This document shows, in pieces, positions 52,024-60,812 of a stretch of DNA of 64,000 nucleotides. Source of the DNA: an uncultured Erythrobacter sp. (GTDB lineage Bacteria > Pseudomonadota > Alphaproteobacteria > Sphingomonadales > Sphingomonadaceae). The translations under genes and the position numbers were made by a program. The DNA lies in contig CANMTU010000001.1 in NCBI GenBank assembly GCA_947501005.1, positions 1,636,501 through 1,700,500 of the forward strand, read 5' to 3'. How positions within the stretch are numbered: the stretch's first letter is position 1; every line of letters starts with the position of its first letter. The notes under the pieces were generated by a model, which did no database searches, was not told the DNA's origin, and was given only the letters and a program-made list of their open reading frames with translations.

Positions 52024-53154
52024 ATGGCCGAAGACGAACTGCGCATCGAGGACGAGGACCTCGGCAGCAGCCCCTCGCGCATCGACGATCCTACGATCCG
52101 CAGGGAACTGACCCGCGCGATCATCTGGACCGCCGTGGTCGGGTTCGCGGTCCTCGTCGTCTATATCGCCCACCCGCTGCTGGTTATCTTCGGGGCGATC
52201 GTGTTCGCCTCCATGATCGATGGCGGGTCGCGCCTCATCGGCCGGGTGCTGCCGATCGGGCGCGGGTGGCGGATAACCATCGTCCTGGTCCTCACCCTCC
52301 TGTTCTTCGCGTGGCTGTTCTATTTCGCCGGCACCAGAATTTCGCAGGAAGCCGCGCAGTTTCCCGCCCTGATCGAAGCGCAGGTGAACGATTTCCTGAA
52401 CTGGGCGCAGGCGCAGGGTTTCGATGTCAGCAGCCTGCAGGTCCAACGCTATGCCGGCAGCATCGGGTCGGGCCTCGCCACGGTGACCAGCGCGCTTACC
52501 GGCCTCGCCGGCGGTCTGACGACCATGGTGCTGATCCTCATCATCGGCATCTATGTCGCGTTCGACCCGGCCCTGTACGAGCGCGGGGTCGGCTGGATGG
52601 TGCCGCGCGCCAGGCGCCACGATCTGTACGAGACTTTCGCCGAAATGGGCCGCACCCTGCGGCGCCTGATGGCGGGCCGCCTGCTGGGCATGGTGTTCGA
52701 AGGGGTGCTGACCTACGTGATGCTCGCTTATGGCGGCATTCCGTTCGGGATCGATTCCGTGCCGATGGCCTCGCTGCTCGCGATCGTGACCGGGCTGCTG
52801 GCCTTCATTCCCAATCTGGGTGCGATCATCTCGGGCATCCTGATCGCGCTGGCGGGCTTTTCCGGGGGCACGGAGATGGGCATCTACACCATCGGGGTGT
52901 ATCTGCTGGTGCAGAATCTCGACGGCTATATCGTCGTGCCGATGATCGCGAAGAAGACGGTCGATCTGGCGCCGGCCCTCGTTCTGGCCGCGCAATTGGT
53001 AATGGGCATCCTGTTCGGCATAATCGGCATCCTGCTTGCCGACCCGTTGCTGGCGATGATCAAGGTGGCGCTCCAAAGACGGGCGAAGGAGAACGACAAC
53101 ACCTCCTCACCCGGCCGTTCGGGGCACATGAGAGCAGACCGGCATGGCGCGTAA
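52024..53154 (+). CDS. AI-2E family transporter (PerM/YdiK type)
   Basis: A 376-residue membrane protein. Seven to eight helices, including AIIWTAVVGFAVLVVYIAHPL and ITIVLVLTLLFFAWLFYFAG, a long central amphipathic region, and the C-terminal LAIVTGLLAFIPNLGAIISG and YIVVPMIAKKTVDLAPALVL motifs of the family (formerly UPF0118). Substrate unknown. Overlaps the next gene by 11 bases. Confidence 0.9.
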   Translation: MAEDELRIEDEDLGSSPSRIDDPTIRRELTRAIIWTAVVGFAVLVVYIAHPLLVIFGAIVFASMIDGGSRLIGRVLPIGRGWRITIVLVLTLLFFAWLFYFAGTRISQEAAQFPALIEAQVNDFLNWAQAQGFDVSSLQVQRYAGSIGSGLATVTSALTGLAGGLTTMVLILIIGIYVAFDPALYERGVGWMVPRARRHDLYETFAEMGRTLRRLMAGRLLGMVFEGVLTYVMLAYGGIPFGIDSVPMASLLAIVTGLLAFIPNLGAIISGILIALAGFSGGTEMGIYTIGVYLLVQNLDGYIVVPMIAKKTVDLAPALVLAAQLVMGILFGIIGILLADPLLAMIKVALQRRAKENDNTSSPGRSGHMRADRHGA

Positions 53155-54379
53155 GTTCCTCTATGTCGTGGCGGCGGTGATCGCGATCGTGATCGCGGGC
53201 GGGATCGCGCTCGCCATCTGGTCGAACGAGGCGACCAAGATCGCCTTCGTCCCGCGCGGCGAATTCGTCGAGCAGGAGCCGCTCGCCGCGAATGCTTACG
53301 AGGATCCGGCGATGTGGTATTCGCGCCCCGGCATGGGGCCGGACGATCCCGCGCGCTACCAGCCCGCCATCGCCGAACCGGCGCGCGACCCTGCCGCACA
53401 GGCCCCCTCGCCCGAAAACCCGGCTGCCGAACGCAGCATCGATCCCCCGGGCGCTCTCGCCACCGCCGGGTCGCGGCGCGGCGAGATCGCCGATCCGCGC
53501 GCGACGCCCGATTTCGCAGTCTTCTTCGTTCCGCCCACCAGCTACATCCAGGCAGGCGGCGACTGGAACGCCCGGCTCGACGATGCCAGCACCAACAGCC
53601 GCGCTCGCCTGTTCCTGCGCGGGCTGGCGAGCCCCTTTAACCGGGCGGACGAGATCTGGGCGCCGAAATACCGCCAGGCCGCCGCCGGTGCCTTCCTGAC
53701 CGACCGGGCCGAGGCGACCCGCGCGATCGACGCCGCCTATGCCGACGTCGTGCGGGCGTTCGAATATTTTGCCGCCAATGTCGAACCGGGTAAGCCGATC
53801 GTGCTGGCCGGCCACAGCCAGGGCGCACTGCACATCCTGCGCCTGCTCGACGAACGGGTTCGCGGCACCCCGATGATGGAGCGCGTTGCCGGGGTCTATG
53901 CCATCGGCTGGCCGATTTCGGTGGAGCACGACCTGCCCGCCCTGCCCCTGCCCGCCTGCGCCGCGCCCGATCAGGCGGCCTGCATCATCTCATGGAGCGC
54001 GTTTTCCGACGACGGCGACCCCTCGCTCATCATGGAACGGTACAAGACGACGTCGGGGTTCGACGGCGAACCGCGGGGCGAAGGGCCGATCCTGTGCGTC
54101 AATCCGCTGACCGGGTCGACTGGAGGCTCGGCTCCGGCCAGCGCCAATCTCGGCACGCTGATGCCGAGCGCCGACCTGTCGTCGGGCGAGTTGATCGCGG
54201 GCGGCATCCCGGCCCGCTGCGACGAGCGCGGCCTGCTGCTGATCGGCGAGGCGCCGGACTTTCCGCAAGGCGTGCTGCCGGGCGGCAACTACCACGTCTA
54301 CGATATTCCGCTTTTCTGGAAGAACCTGCAGGAGGACGTGCTGCGGCGCGTTGAGGCGTGGACGCGAACGCAGGCATAA
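53144..54379 (+). CDS. DUF3089 alpha/beta-hydrolase-like protein
   Basis: A 411-residue protein with an N-terminal membrane helix (VVAAVIAIVIAGGIALAIW), then FAVFFVPPTSYIQAGGDWNA and a nucleophile elbow IVLAGHSQGALHILRLL. This is the DUF3089 layout, related to lysophospholipase-like hydrolases. Conserved acid/His partners are not clear by eye. It overlaps the transporter gene by 11 bases and ruvX by 22 bases. Confidence 0.75.
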   Translation: MARKFLYVVAAVIAIVIAGGIALAIWSNEATKIAFVPRGEFVEQEPLAANAYEDPAMWYSRPGMGPDDPARYQPAIAEPARDPAAQAPSPENPAAERSIDPPGALATAGSRRGEIADPRATPDFAVFFVPPTSYIQAGGDWNARLDDASTNSRARLFLRGLASPFNRADEIWAPKYRQAAAGAFLTDRAEATRAIDAAYADVVRAFEYFAANVEPGKPIVLAGHSQGALHILRLLDERVRGTPMMERVAGVYAIGWPISVEHDLPALPLPACAAPDQAACIISWSAFSDDGDPSLIMERYKTTSGFDGEPRGEGPILCVNPLTGSTGGSAPASANLGTLMPSADLSSGELIAGGIPARCDERGLLLIGEAPDFPQGVLPGGNYHVYDIPLFWKNLQEDVLRRVEAWTRTQA

Positions 54380-54834
54380 CCGATAATGCGCTGATCTTCG
54401 GCGATTATCTGCCTGAAGGCGGCGTGCTGCTGGGAATCGACCTCGGCACCAAGACCATCGGGGTCGCCACGTGCGATGCGGGCTGGCGCTTCGCCACTGC
54501 GGGCAAGACGATCCCGCGCTCCAAATTCACCAAAGACGCCGCGATCCTGCGCGCGCTGGCCAGCGAGCGCCGGGCCGCCGGGATCGTCATCGGGCTGCCG
54601 CGCAACATGGACGGCAGCGAGGGGCCGCGCGCCCAGGCGAGCCGCGCCTATGCCCGCAACCTTGCCGAAACGCTCGGGCTTCCGGTATTGCTGTGGGACG
54701 AGCGCTGGTCCACCAGCAGCGCCGAAGCCGACATGATCGGCCAGAAGATGAGCCGGGCCAAGCGTGCCACGCGGATCGATTCGCATGCGGCCGCCGTGAT
54801 CCTGCAAGGCGCGCTCGACGCATTGACGCGATAA
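54358..54834 (+). CDS. ruvX: Holliday junction resolvase-like RuvX (YqgF)
   Basis: A 158-residue RNase H-fold protein. Seen: LLGIDLGTKTIGVA with the first metal Asp, IVIGLPRNMDGSEGPRAQ with the second, and LWDERWSTSSAE; DSHAAAVILQGAL at the C-terminus. In bacteria the protein is involved in pre-16S rRNA 5' end processing. It starts inside the end of the DUF3089 gene. Confidence 0.94.
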   Translation: MDANAGITDNALIFGDYLPEGGVLLGIDLGTKTIGVATCDAGWRFATAGKTIPRSKFTKDAAILRALASERRAAGIVIGLPRNMDGSEGPRAQASRAYARNLAETLGLPVLLWDERWSTSSAEADMIGQKMSRAKRATRIDSHAAAVILQGALDALTR

Positions 54835-54881
54835 GCTTGCCATTCGCGCCGCCGCCGCTCTATCGCGCCGGGTTCGAGACC

Positions 54882-55334
54882 ATGACACACAAGACCTTCG
54901 ATCCCAAGGCGGCGACGCCGTTCCTATGCAGCCGGGGCCATACCGGGTGGCTCGGCCTCGCCTATGCGGGCCACGGGCCGGACTGGGTCGAGCTCGAACT
55001 GCCGTGGCGCGAGGATTTGATCGGGGATGACGGGCAGCGCGTGCTCGCCTCTGGTCCGATCCTCAGCCTGATGGACATGGCGAGCGGGCTGGCGATCTGG
55101 CACCGGATGGACGAATTCCGCGCCATTGCCACGCTCGACCTGCGGGTCGATTATGTCCGCCCGGCGCGAGAAGGGGCCAATGTGTTCGGCCGCTCGCAAT
55201 GCTACCGCGTCACGCGCAGCGCGGCCTTCGTCCGCGGCTTGGCGCATGACGGCGATACCGAGGACCCGGTCGCGCATATCCAGGCCGTCTTCATGAAGAT
55301 CGGCGGCGAAACGCGGGAATTGCCCGGTGGCTGA
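54882..55334 (+). CDS. Hot-dog fold thioesterase (PaaI-like), first copy
   Basis: A 150-residue protein. The hot-dog pattern is visible in VLASGPILSLMDMASGLAIWH, IATLDLRVDYVRPAREG, VFGRSQCYRVTRSAAFVRG and AHIQAVFMKIGG. ATG 54882 is used; TTG 54837 would add MPFAPPPLYRAGFET. It overlaps the second thioesterase by 8 bases. The acyl substrate is not known. Confidence 0.8.
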   Translation: MTHKTFDPKAATPFLCSRGHTGWLGLAYAGHGPDWVELELPWREDLIGDDGQRVLASGPILSLMDMASGLAIWHRMDEFRAIATLDLRVDYVRPAREGANVFGRSQCYRVTRSAAFVRGLAHDGDTEDPVAHIQAVFMKIGGETRELPGG

Positions 55335-55728
55335 CGCGCTCACCCCCTATGCCCGCGCGCTTGGCATCGCGCTCGACCGGTGGGAGGGCGACGTGCCGAT
55401 CTACCACGTCGATTTTACCGACGCGGTGGAAGGTCGGCCTGACCATTATCACGGAGGGGCAACCGGTGGGTTGCTCGAAACTGCCGGCTATGGCGTCTTG
55501 CGCGCGGAACTGGGGCGGATCGGTCGCGCGGCCGAGTTGAAGCCGATCAATATCACCGTGCAGTATCTCTCCGCCGGCAGAAGCCGCACGAGCTATGCCC
55601 GGGGGCGGATCACCAAGCTCGGCCGGCGTAGTGCGAACATCACGGTCGAGGCGTGGCAGGACGATCCCGCCCGCCCTATCGCGACCGCCGTGATGAACGT
55701 GCTGATGGCGACGCCAGAGAAGGGTTAG
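55327..55728 (+). CDS. Hot-dog fold thioesterase (PaaI-like), second copy, GTG start
   Basis: A 133-residue protein: HYHGGATGGLLETAGYGVLR, LKPINITVQYLSAGRSRTSY, RGRITKLGRRSANITVEAW, IATAVMNVLMATPEKG. Same fold as the preceding protein but low identity by eye. GTG 55327. Its stop shares TTAG (55725-55728) with the convergent penicillin-binding protein gene. Confidence 0.8.
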   Translation: MADALTPYARALGIALDRWEGDVPIYHVDFTDAVEGRPDHYHGGATGGLLETAGYGVLRAELGRIGRAAELKPINITVQYLSAGRSRTSYARGRITKLGRRSANITVEAWQDDPARPIATAVMNVLMATPEKG

Positions 55729-57923
55729 CCCGGCGCGTCGTCCGGGAAGGCGTTCTCGAAGGCGCGCGCGGCTTCGCGCTGGCGTTCCTCGGCCCGTCGG
55801 CGCGCGCGTTCGATCGCCGCTTCGTTCACGCCGATGCCCCGCTCGTTCACCCGGACATCGACCGGAACCCCGTCGATCTCGGTCGAGAGGATGGCTTCCC
55901 CGTCGCGAATGCGCAGCCGCGTGTCGCCCTCGCCCAAGGGAATGTCGCCGGCATCCGGCACGTCGAGCGGTTCGACCGGCGTACCGGGATCGGGCAGGCT
56001 GCGCGGCGCCTGCCGCACCGGCGCCGCATCGACGCCGAGCGCCTGCACCATGAAATCACGCCAGATGCGAGCCGGAAGCCCGCCGCCCGAAACCCCGCCC
56101 GACAGCGGCGAATTGTCGTCATTGCCGACCCACACGCCGACCACGAGATCGCCCGCGAAGCCGACGAACAGCGCGTCGCGATTGTCCTGCGTCGTGCCCG
56201 TCTTGCCGAAATTCGGCACGCGCAGCATCGCCGCCTTGCCGGTGCCCTGGTTGATGGCGGACCGCAGCAGGCCGAGCATATCGGCATTGGTCCGCCGCGA
56301 CATCGAGGATGGCCCGTCGGTCAGCCGTTCCCACCAGCCCTGCTCCGGCCGGGCGAAGGCATGCGCCTCGACCGGGTAGGCATTCGCGGCGATGCCGGCA
56401 TAGGCGCGCGTCAGGTCGAGGAGCGACATGGTCGAGGTGCCGAGCGCCAGGCTCGGATCGCCCTTCGTCATCGGCGCGGTGATGCCGAGGTCGCGCGCCG
56501 TCTCGATGACCTTCTCGCTGCCGACTTCGCCCATCAGGCGCACGGCGGCCACATTGCTCGACCGGGCGAAGGCCTGTTCCAGCGTCAGGCTTTCGGAATA
56601 GCTGCCCCGGCTGTTCTTCGGGCGATAGCCGCCTTCGGTGATCTCGGTGTTGGCGATCCGGTCGTCCGGCTCCCAACCGTTCTGCAAGGCGGCGAGATAG
56701 ACGAAGGTCTTGAAGGTCGAACCCGGTTGGCGCTTCGCCTGAGTCGCGCGGTTGAACGGCGATCTGGCGTAATCCTTCCCCCCGATCATCGCCACAACCT
56801 CGCCATTGGGCCGCATCGCCACCAGCGCGACCTGCGCCTCGCCGAGCGGGGCACGCGAGGTCACCCGCCGGGCGATTTCCTGCAATTTGCTGTCGAGCGT
56901 GGTGGTCAGCGTCTGCCGCGCATAGCCGGTCTCGGCCAGCGCGCGCGCCTCGGGCAGTGCCCAGTCGGCGAAATAGGTGCCGGTCGGCAGGTCGCTCTTC
57001 AGCCGAACGTCGAGCGAAGGCGGGCGCATCCGGTCGGCCTCGCCCTGCGTGATATATCCCGCATCCGCCATTGCCTGGATCACCAGCCGCATGCGTTCCT
57101 CCGCCCGTTCGTAATGCCGGGTGGGCGCATAGGCGGACGGCGCCTGCAACAGTCCGGCCAGCATCGCTGCCTGATTGGGGCGCAGGTTTTCTGGCTTGCG
57201 GTAGAAGTAGTGCATGCTCGCCGCGCGCAGGCCATACACATTGTCGCCGAAATAGGCGTTGGAGAGGTAGCGTTCGAGAATCTCCTCCTTGCTCAGCCAC
57301 GCTTCCAGCCAGAAGGCGATCAGCGCCTCGCGCGCCTTGCGAGTCAGGCTGCGTTCGGGCGTGAGGAAGGTGAACTTGGCGAGCTGCTGCGTGATCGTAC
57401 TGCCCCCGCCCGTGCCGGTAATGGCGGCGCGGGCGATGCCGCGCGGATCGACGCCCCAATGCGAATAGAACCGCCGGTCCTCGATCGCCAGGAACGCCTC
57501 GATCACATGGGGCGGCAGGGTCGAGACGTCGACCGGCTCGTCGGTGATGGCGCCGTTGCGGGCGATTGGCGTCCCGTCCGCGGCGAGCAGAGTGATCTGC
57601 GGCGGCGCGATCGGACGCAGCGACTTGTTGAGCGGCGCGGTCACGGCCAGCCAGGCGACCAGCACGATGAACAAGGCAAGCAGAGCGGCAAGGATGCGGG
57701 CGGCCCACCAGCGTTTCGGCCGGCCGCGCCAGGGCGCGGGCAACCACCAGCGCGGCTTTGCGCGCGCGTCCTCGTCCATCGCCGCATCGACCGCGCCGAG
57801 CCGCGCGTCCCAATCGTCGTAATCGGGTTCGCCCAACCGATCGTCGAGCGGAAAATACCCGCGATGGGCTTGCGGCGCCGCATCGAACCGGCGTTTGCGC
57901 GGGAAGGAATCGAACACGCCCAT
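55725..57923 (-). CDS. Class A penicillin-binding protein (PBP1A-like)
   Basis: A 732-residue cell-wall enzyme. The cytosolic N-terminus is charged (DFSFPRKRR-like start), one helix at about residues 74-96, then the glycosyltransferase domain (AFLAIEDRRFYSHWGVDPRG, GGSTITQQLAKFTFL, EILERYLSNAYFG) and the transpeptidase with Ser402 in PGSTFKT, RSSNVAAVR and FGKTGTTQDNRD (KTG). It is complete and looks functional. A short Arg/Glu-rich tail ends the protein. Confidence 0.94.
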   Translation of the reverse strand: MGVFDSFPRKRRFDAAPQAHRGYFPLDDRLGEPDYDDWDARLGAVDAAMDEDARAKPRWWLPAPWRGRPKRWWAARILAALLALFIVLVAWLAVTAPLNKSLRPIAPPQITLLAADGTPIARNGAITDEPVDVSTLPPHVIEAFLAIEDRRFYSHWGVDPRGIARAAITGTGGGSTITQQLAKFTFLTPERSLTRKAREALIAFWLEAWLSKEEILERYLSNAYFGDNVYGLRAASMHYFYRKPENLRPNQAAMLAGLLQAPSAYAPTRHYERAEERMRLVIQAMADAGYITQGEADRMRPPSLDVRLKSDLPTGTYFADWALPEARALAETGYARQTLTTTLDSKLQEIARRVTSRAPLGEAQVALVAMRPNGEVVAMIGGKDYARSPFNRATQAKRQPGSTFKTFVYLAALQNGWEPDDRIANTEITEGGYRPKNSRGSYSESLTLEQAFARSSNVAAVRLMGEVGSEKVIETARDLGITAPMTKGDPSLALGTSTMSLLDLTRAYAGIAANAYPVEAHAFARPEQGWWERLTDGPSSMSRRTNADMLGLLRSAINQGTGKAAMLRVPNFGKTGTTQDNRDALFVGFAGDLVVGVWVGNDDNSPLSGGVSGGGLPARIWRDFMVQALGVDAAPVRQAPRSLPDPGTPVEPLDVPDAGDIPLGEGDTRLRIRDGEAILSTEIDGVPVDVRVNERGIGVNEAAIERARRRAEERQREAARAFENAFPDDAPG

Positions 57924-57972
57924 CGTCTACTGTGCTACCCCAATAACACAGCTATGCATAGGGCGTCCAAGC

Positions 57973-58965
57973 TTAACCCTTGCCGAGCACGCTTTCGGGA
58001 AGATCCTCGTTGAACACGCGCTGATAGTATTCGGCGACCAGCATGCGCTCTTCCTCGTCGCATTTGTTGAGGAAGGACAGCCGGAAGGAGAAGCCGACAT
58101 CCTTGAAGATGGCGTAGTTCTGCGCCCAGGTGATGACCGTGCGCGGGCTCATCACGGTGGAGATATCGCCGTTGATGAAGCCGCGGCGCGAAAGGTCGGC
58201 GACCTTGATCATGTCGGCCAGTAGATTGGGATCGATATCGGGGTTCTTGGAGGCGACGATCTCCTGCTCGGTCTCGGCCGGCAGGTAGTTGAGGCCGACG
58301 ACGATGTTCCACCGGTCCATCTGACCCTGGTTGATCGCCTGCGTCCCGTGATACAGCCCGCTGGTATCGCCAAGGCCCACCGTGTTCGAGGTCGCGAACA
58401 GGCGGAAATGCGGATCGGGGCGGATCACGCGGTTCTGGTCAAGCAAGGTGAGCTTGCCCTGCTGTTCGAGCACGCGCTGGATCACGAACATCACGTCGGG
58501 CCGGCCGGCATCGTATTCGTCGAACACCAATGCCACCGGATGCTGCAGCGCCCAGGGCAGCAGGCCTTCGCGGAATTCGGTGACCTGCAGACCGTCGCGC
58601 AGCACGATGGCATCACGTCCGATGAGGTCGATGCGGCTGATATGCGCATCGAGATTGATGCGGATGCAGGGCCAGTTGAGACGCGCGGCGACCTGCTCGA
58701 TATGGGTCGACTTGCCGGTGCCGTGATAGCCCTGCACCATGACGCGCCGATCATGGGCGAAGCCGGCGAGGATCGCCATCGTCGTGTCCGGCTCGAACAC
58801 GTAGCTGTCGTCCCGGTCGGGCGTGCGTTCGTCCGGCTGGCTGAAGGCAGGCACCTTCCAGTTGATATCGATCCCGAAGGTTTCGCGGACATCCACCTCG
58901 GTATCGGGGGCGGAAAGGACGGTTTTTGCCGCCGCGTCGAAGCTCTTGTCGGTCATCTCGTTCAT
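57973..58965 (-). CDS. cobS: CobS-type AAA+ ATPase (cobaltochelatase subunit family)
   Basis: A 330-residue MoxR/AAA+ protein. Walker [16 protein letters not shown], Walker [21 protein letters not shown], and [20 protein letters not shown] as the sensor 1 region, plus [23 protein letters not shown]. This is the aerobic cobalt chelatase CobS sequence type. No cobN or cobT is in the window. Such proteins are conserved in alphaproteobacteria even without full cobalamin pathways, so chelatase function should not be assumed. Confidence 0.88.
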   Translation of the reverse strand: MNEMTDKSFDAAAKTVLSAPDTEVDVRETFGIDINWKVPAFSQPDERTPDRDDSYVFEPDTTMAILAGFAHDRRVMVQGYHGTGKSTHIEQVAARLNWPCIRINLDAHISRIDLIGRDAIVLRDGLQVTEFREGLLPWALQHPVALVFDEYDAGRPDVMFVIQRVLEQQGKLTLLDQNRVIRPDPHFRLFATSNTVGLGDTSGLYHGTQAINQGQMDRWNIVVGLNYLPAETEQEIVASKNPDIDPNLLADMIKVADLSRRGFINGDISTVMSPRTVITWAQNYAIFKDVGFSFRLSFLNKCDEEERMLVAEYYQRVFNEDLPESVLGKG

Positions 58966-58994
58966 CGCGTGGCCGACCTAGGGATGATTCCGCG

Positions 58995-59864
58995 ATGCGC
59001 CAAGCCTATATTGCTGCGATGCCCGCGCCCGATCCCATCGAATTTCTTCGCCAGCAGATAATCGGCAACGTCCGAGCCACCTTCAATGAAGGCAAGGCCG
59101 ACGCGCCCGCCCGCCCCCCGTCCGACGAGGCGCTGTTCGAACGCGACAGTCCGATCCGGCAGGTCCATGCCGATATCGTAGGCATGATGGTGGGCGGCAT
59201 CAGGGGGCTGTTCCTCCAGATGCTGCACCCGCACGCATTACAGGGCGTGCTCGACTTCTCCAACTTCCGCAGCGACATGCATGGCCGGTTGAGCCGCACG
59301 GCGCGCTTCATCAGCGATACCACCTACGCCCACCGCGATACCGCGATGGCCGCGATCGAGCGGGTGAACAGGATCCACACCAAGGTGAACGGCACCCTGC
59401 CCGACGGCACGCCCTATTCCGCCACCGATCCGCGCACGCTTGCCTGGGTCCACGTGGCCGAAGCGACCAGCTTCCTTGCCGGATACATGCGCGTCGCCCG
59501 GCCGAACATGCCGGGCCGCGAGCAGGACGAATATTATCGCCAGTTCGCCGTCGTCGCCCGCGCGCTCAATGCCGATCCGGTGCCGACCGACCGGCGCGAG
59601 GCCGAGGCGATCTTCCGCGAATTGCGCGCCGACTTGAAGACCAGCCCCGAGGCGCGCGAGGTCGCGCAGTTCGTCGCCACCATCAAACCGGAAGGGACGC
59701 CCCCCGCGCTGCAGAAGGTCATCGTGAGCGAATCCATCGCCCTGCTGCCGCCCTTCGCGCGTTCGATGCTGGGGCTGGAGAGGCCCGCCTTCGCTGGCAT
59801 CCCGGCCCGCGCGGCGACATGGGGCGTGGGGCGCACCCTGCGCTGGGCGTTCCGCCAGACCTAG
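58995..59864 (+). CDS. Oxygenase MpaB family protein (DUF2236)
   Basis: A 289-residue helical protein. HADIVGMMVGGIRGLFLQML, HPHALQGVLDFSNFRSDMHG, RLSRTARFISDTTYAHRDTA and LAWVHVAEATSFLAGYMRV fit the DUF2236/MpaB family of heme-binding oxygenase-like proteins. Conserved His and Arg are seen in these motifs. It lies between cobS and the J-domain gene but on the opposite strand. ATG 58995 or 59019. Confidence 0.8.
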   Translation: MRQAYIAAMPAPDPIEFLRQQIIGNVRATFNEGKADAPARPPSDEALFERDSPIRQVHADIVGMMVGGIRGLFLQMLHPHALQGVLDFSNFRSDMHGRLSRTARFISDTTYAHRDTAMAAIERVNRIHTKVNGTLPDGTPYSATDPRTLAWVHVAEATSFLAGYMRVARPNMPGREQDEYYRQFAVVARALNADPVPTDRREAEAIFRELRADLKTSPEAREVAQFVATIKPEGTPPALQKVIVSESIALLPPFARSMLGLERPAFAGIPARAATWGVGRTLRWAFRQT

Positions 59865-59885
59865 CCGCCCGGCCAGACGATCCTG

Positions 59886-60479
59886 CTAAACGATGGCGCG
59901 CGTCTTGCGCAGGGTCTGGTAAGCCTCGACCACGCGGTTGAGGCGCGCTTCATAGGCCCGGTCGCCGCCATTGCGGTCGGGGTGGTAGCGGCGCACCAGT
60001 TCGCTGTAGCGCCGCCGCAACCGCCTCCGGTCGACATCGCTGCCGAGGCCGAGCACTTCGAGCGCCTCCGCCTCGGCCGGGCTGAAGCGGCCGTCCATCG
60101 CCATTTCCGCCTGCCGCCGCGCCTGGCTCTTGATCCCGCGCGCCCGCGCCGAGATCGCGTCGAGCGGATCGTCGTAATCGGCCCAGCGGGGCATGCCGTC
60201 GACCCCGGCGGTCGCGCGGAAGGTCGGGCTTTCGGTCCGCCAGCCCATGCCGGGTGCCTGCGCCGCGTATATCTCCTCCGCGCTCATCCCGTCGAACCAG
60301 TCGTAGCCGGCGTTGAATTCGCGCACATGTTCGAGGCACATCCAGCGCCACCTTCCCGGCCCGTCGAACCCGTGCCCGCCCGTACCCGGCGCGCGGAATT
60401 CGCCCGCCTCGTGGCAGGCGGGGTGTTCGCATATCCTGCCGGTATCTTCGTATCGTCCGTGAAACTTTGTCTGGCGCAT
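59886..60479 (-). CDS. J-domain protein
   Basis: A 197-residue protein. The N-terminal part has ICEHPACHEAGEFRAP and WMCLEHVREFNAGYDWF with Cys/His that could bind zinc. The J domain is at the C-terminus: ALEVLGLGSDVDRRRLRRRY, SELVRRYHPDRNGGDRAYE with HPD. It should stimulate DnaK; the client is unknown. It is divergent from bolA with 60 bases between starts. Confidence 0.9.
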   Translation of the reverse strand: MRQTKFHGRYEDTGRICEHPACHEAGEFRAPGTGGHGFDGPGRWRWMCLEHVREFNAGYDWFDGMSAEEIYAAQAPGMGWRTESPTFRATAGVDGMPRWADYDDPLDAISARARGIKSQARRQAEMAMDGRFSPAEAEALEVLGLGSDVDRRRLRRRYSELVRRYHPDRNGGDRAYEARLNRVVEAYQTLRKTRAIV

Positions 60480-60539
60480 TCGTTCTAGGATGGGGTGCGA
60501 AACGCGCCAGGAAAACCCCAGCGAAGGAGAATTTGCCCG

Positions 60540-60812
60540 ATGCCCGGAACCGTCCAACAGGAAATGGAGCGGCTGCTGAGCGATGCGTTCAGCCCGACGC
60601 GGCTCGAGATCGTCAACGACAGTGCGAAGCACAGCGGCCATTCGGGCGACGACGGCAGCGGCGAATCGCATTTCACCGTGGTGATCGAAGCGCCCGAATT
60701 CGCCGGCAAGAGCCGCCTCGAACGCCAGCGCATGGTCAATTCCGCGCTGGGCGACATTCCGGGCGAGCGGGTGCACGCCCTCTCGATCCAGGCCTCGGCG
60801 CCGACCCAATGA
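60540..60812 (+). CDS. bolA: BolA family protein
   Basis: A 90-residue protein. LSDAFSPTRLEIVNDSAKHS, GESHFTVVIEAPEFAGKSRL, ERQRMVNSALGDIPGERVHAL are the BolA/KH-like pattern with the conserved HS region. The partner is normally a monothiol glutaredoxin, and none is nearby. It starts a five-gene set with ATGA overlaps. Confidence 0.92.
   Translation: MPGTVQQEMERLLSDAFSPTRLEIVNDSAKHSGHSGDDGSGESHFTVVIEAPEFAGKSRLERQRMVNSALGDIPGERVHALSIQASAPTQ

Noticed and set aside
55653..58013. A 786-codon open frame on the plus strand
   Set aside because: It is antisense to the penicillin-binding protein gene, which has all catalytic motifs on the minus strand.
57973..58965. A MoxR-type AAA+/von Willebrand bacterial defence pair
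   Set aside because: The AAA+ protein matches the CobS type, and no VWA partner gene is adjacent.
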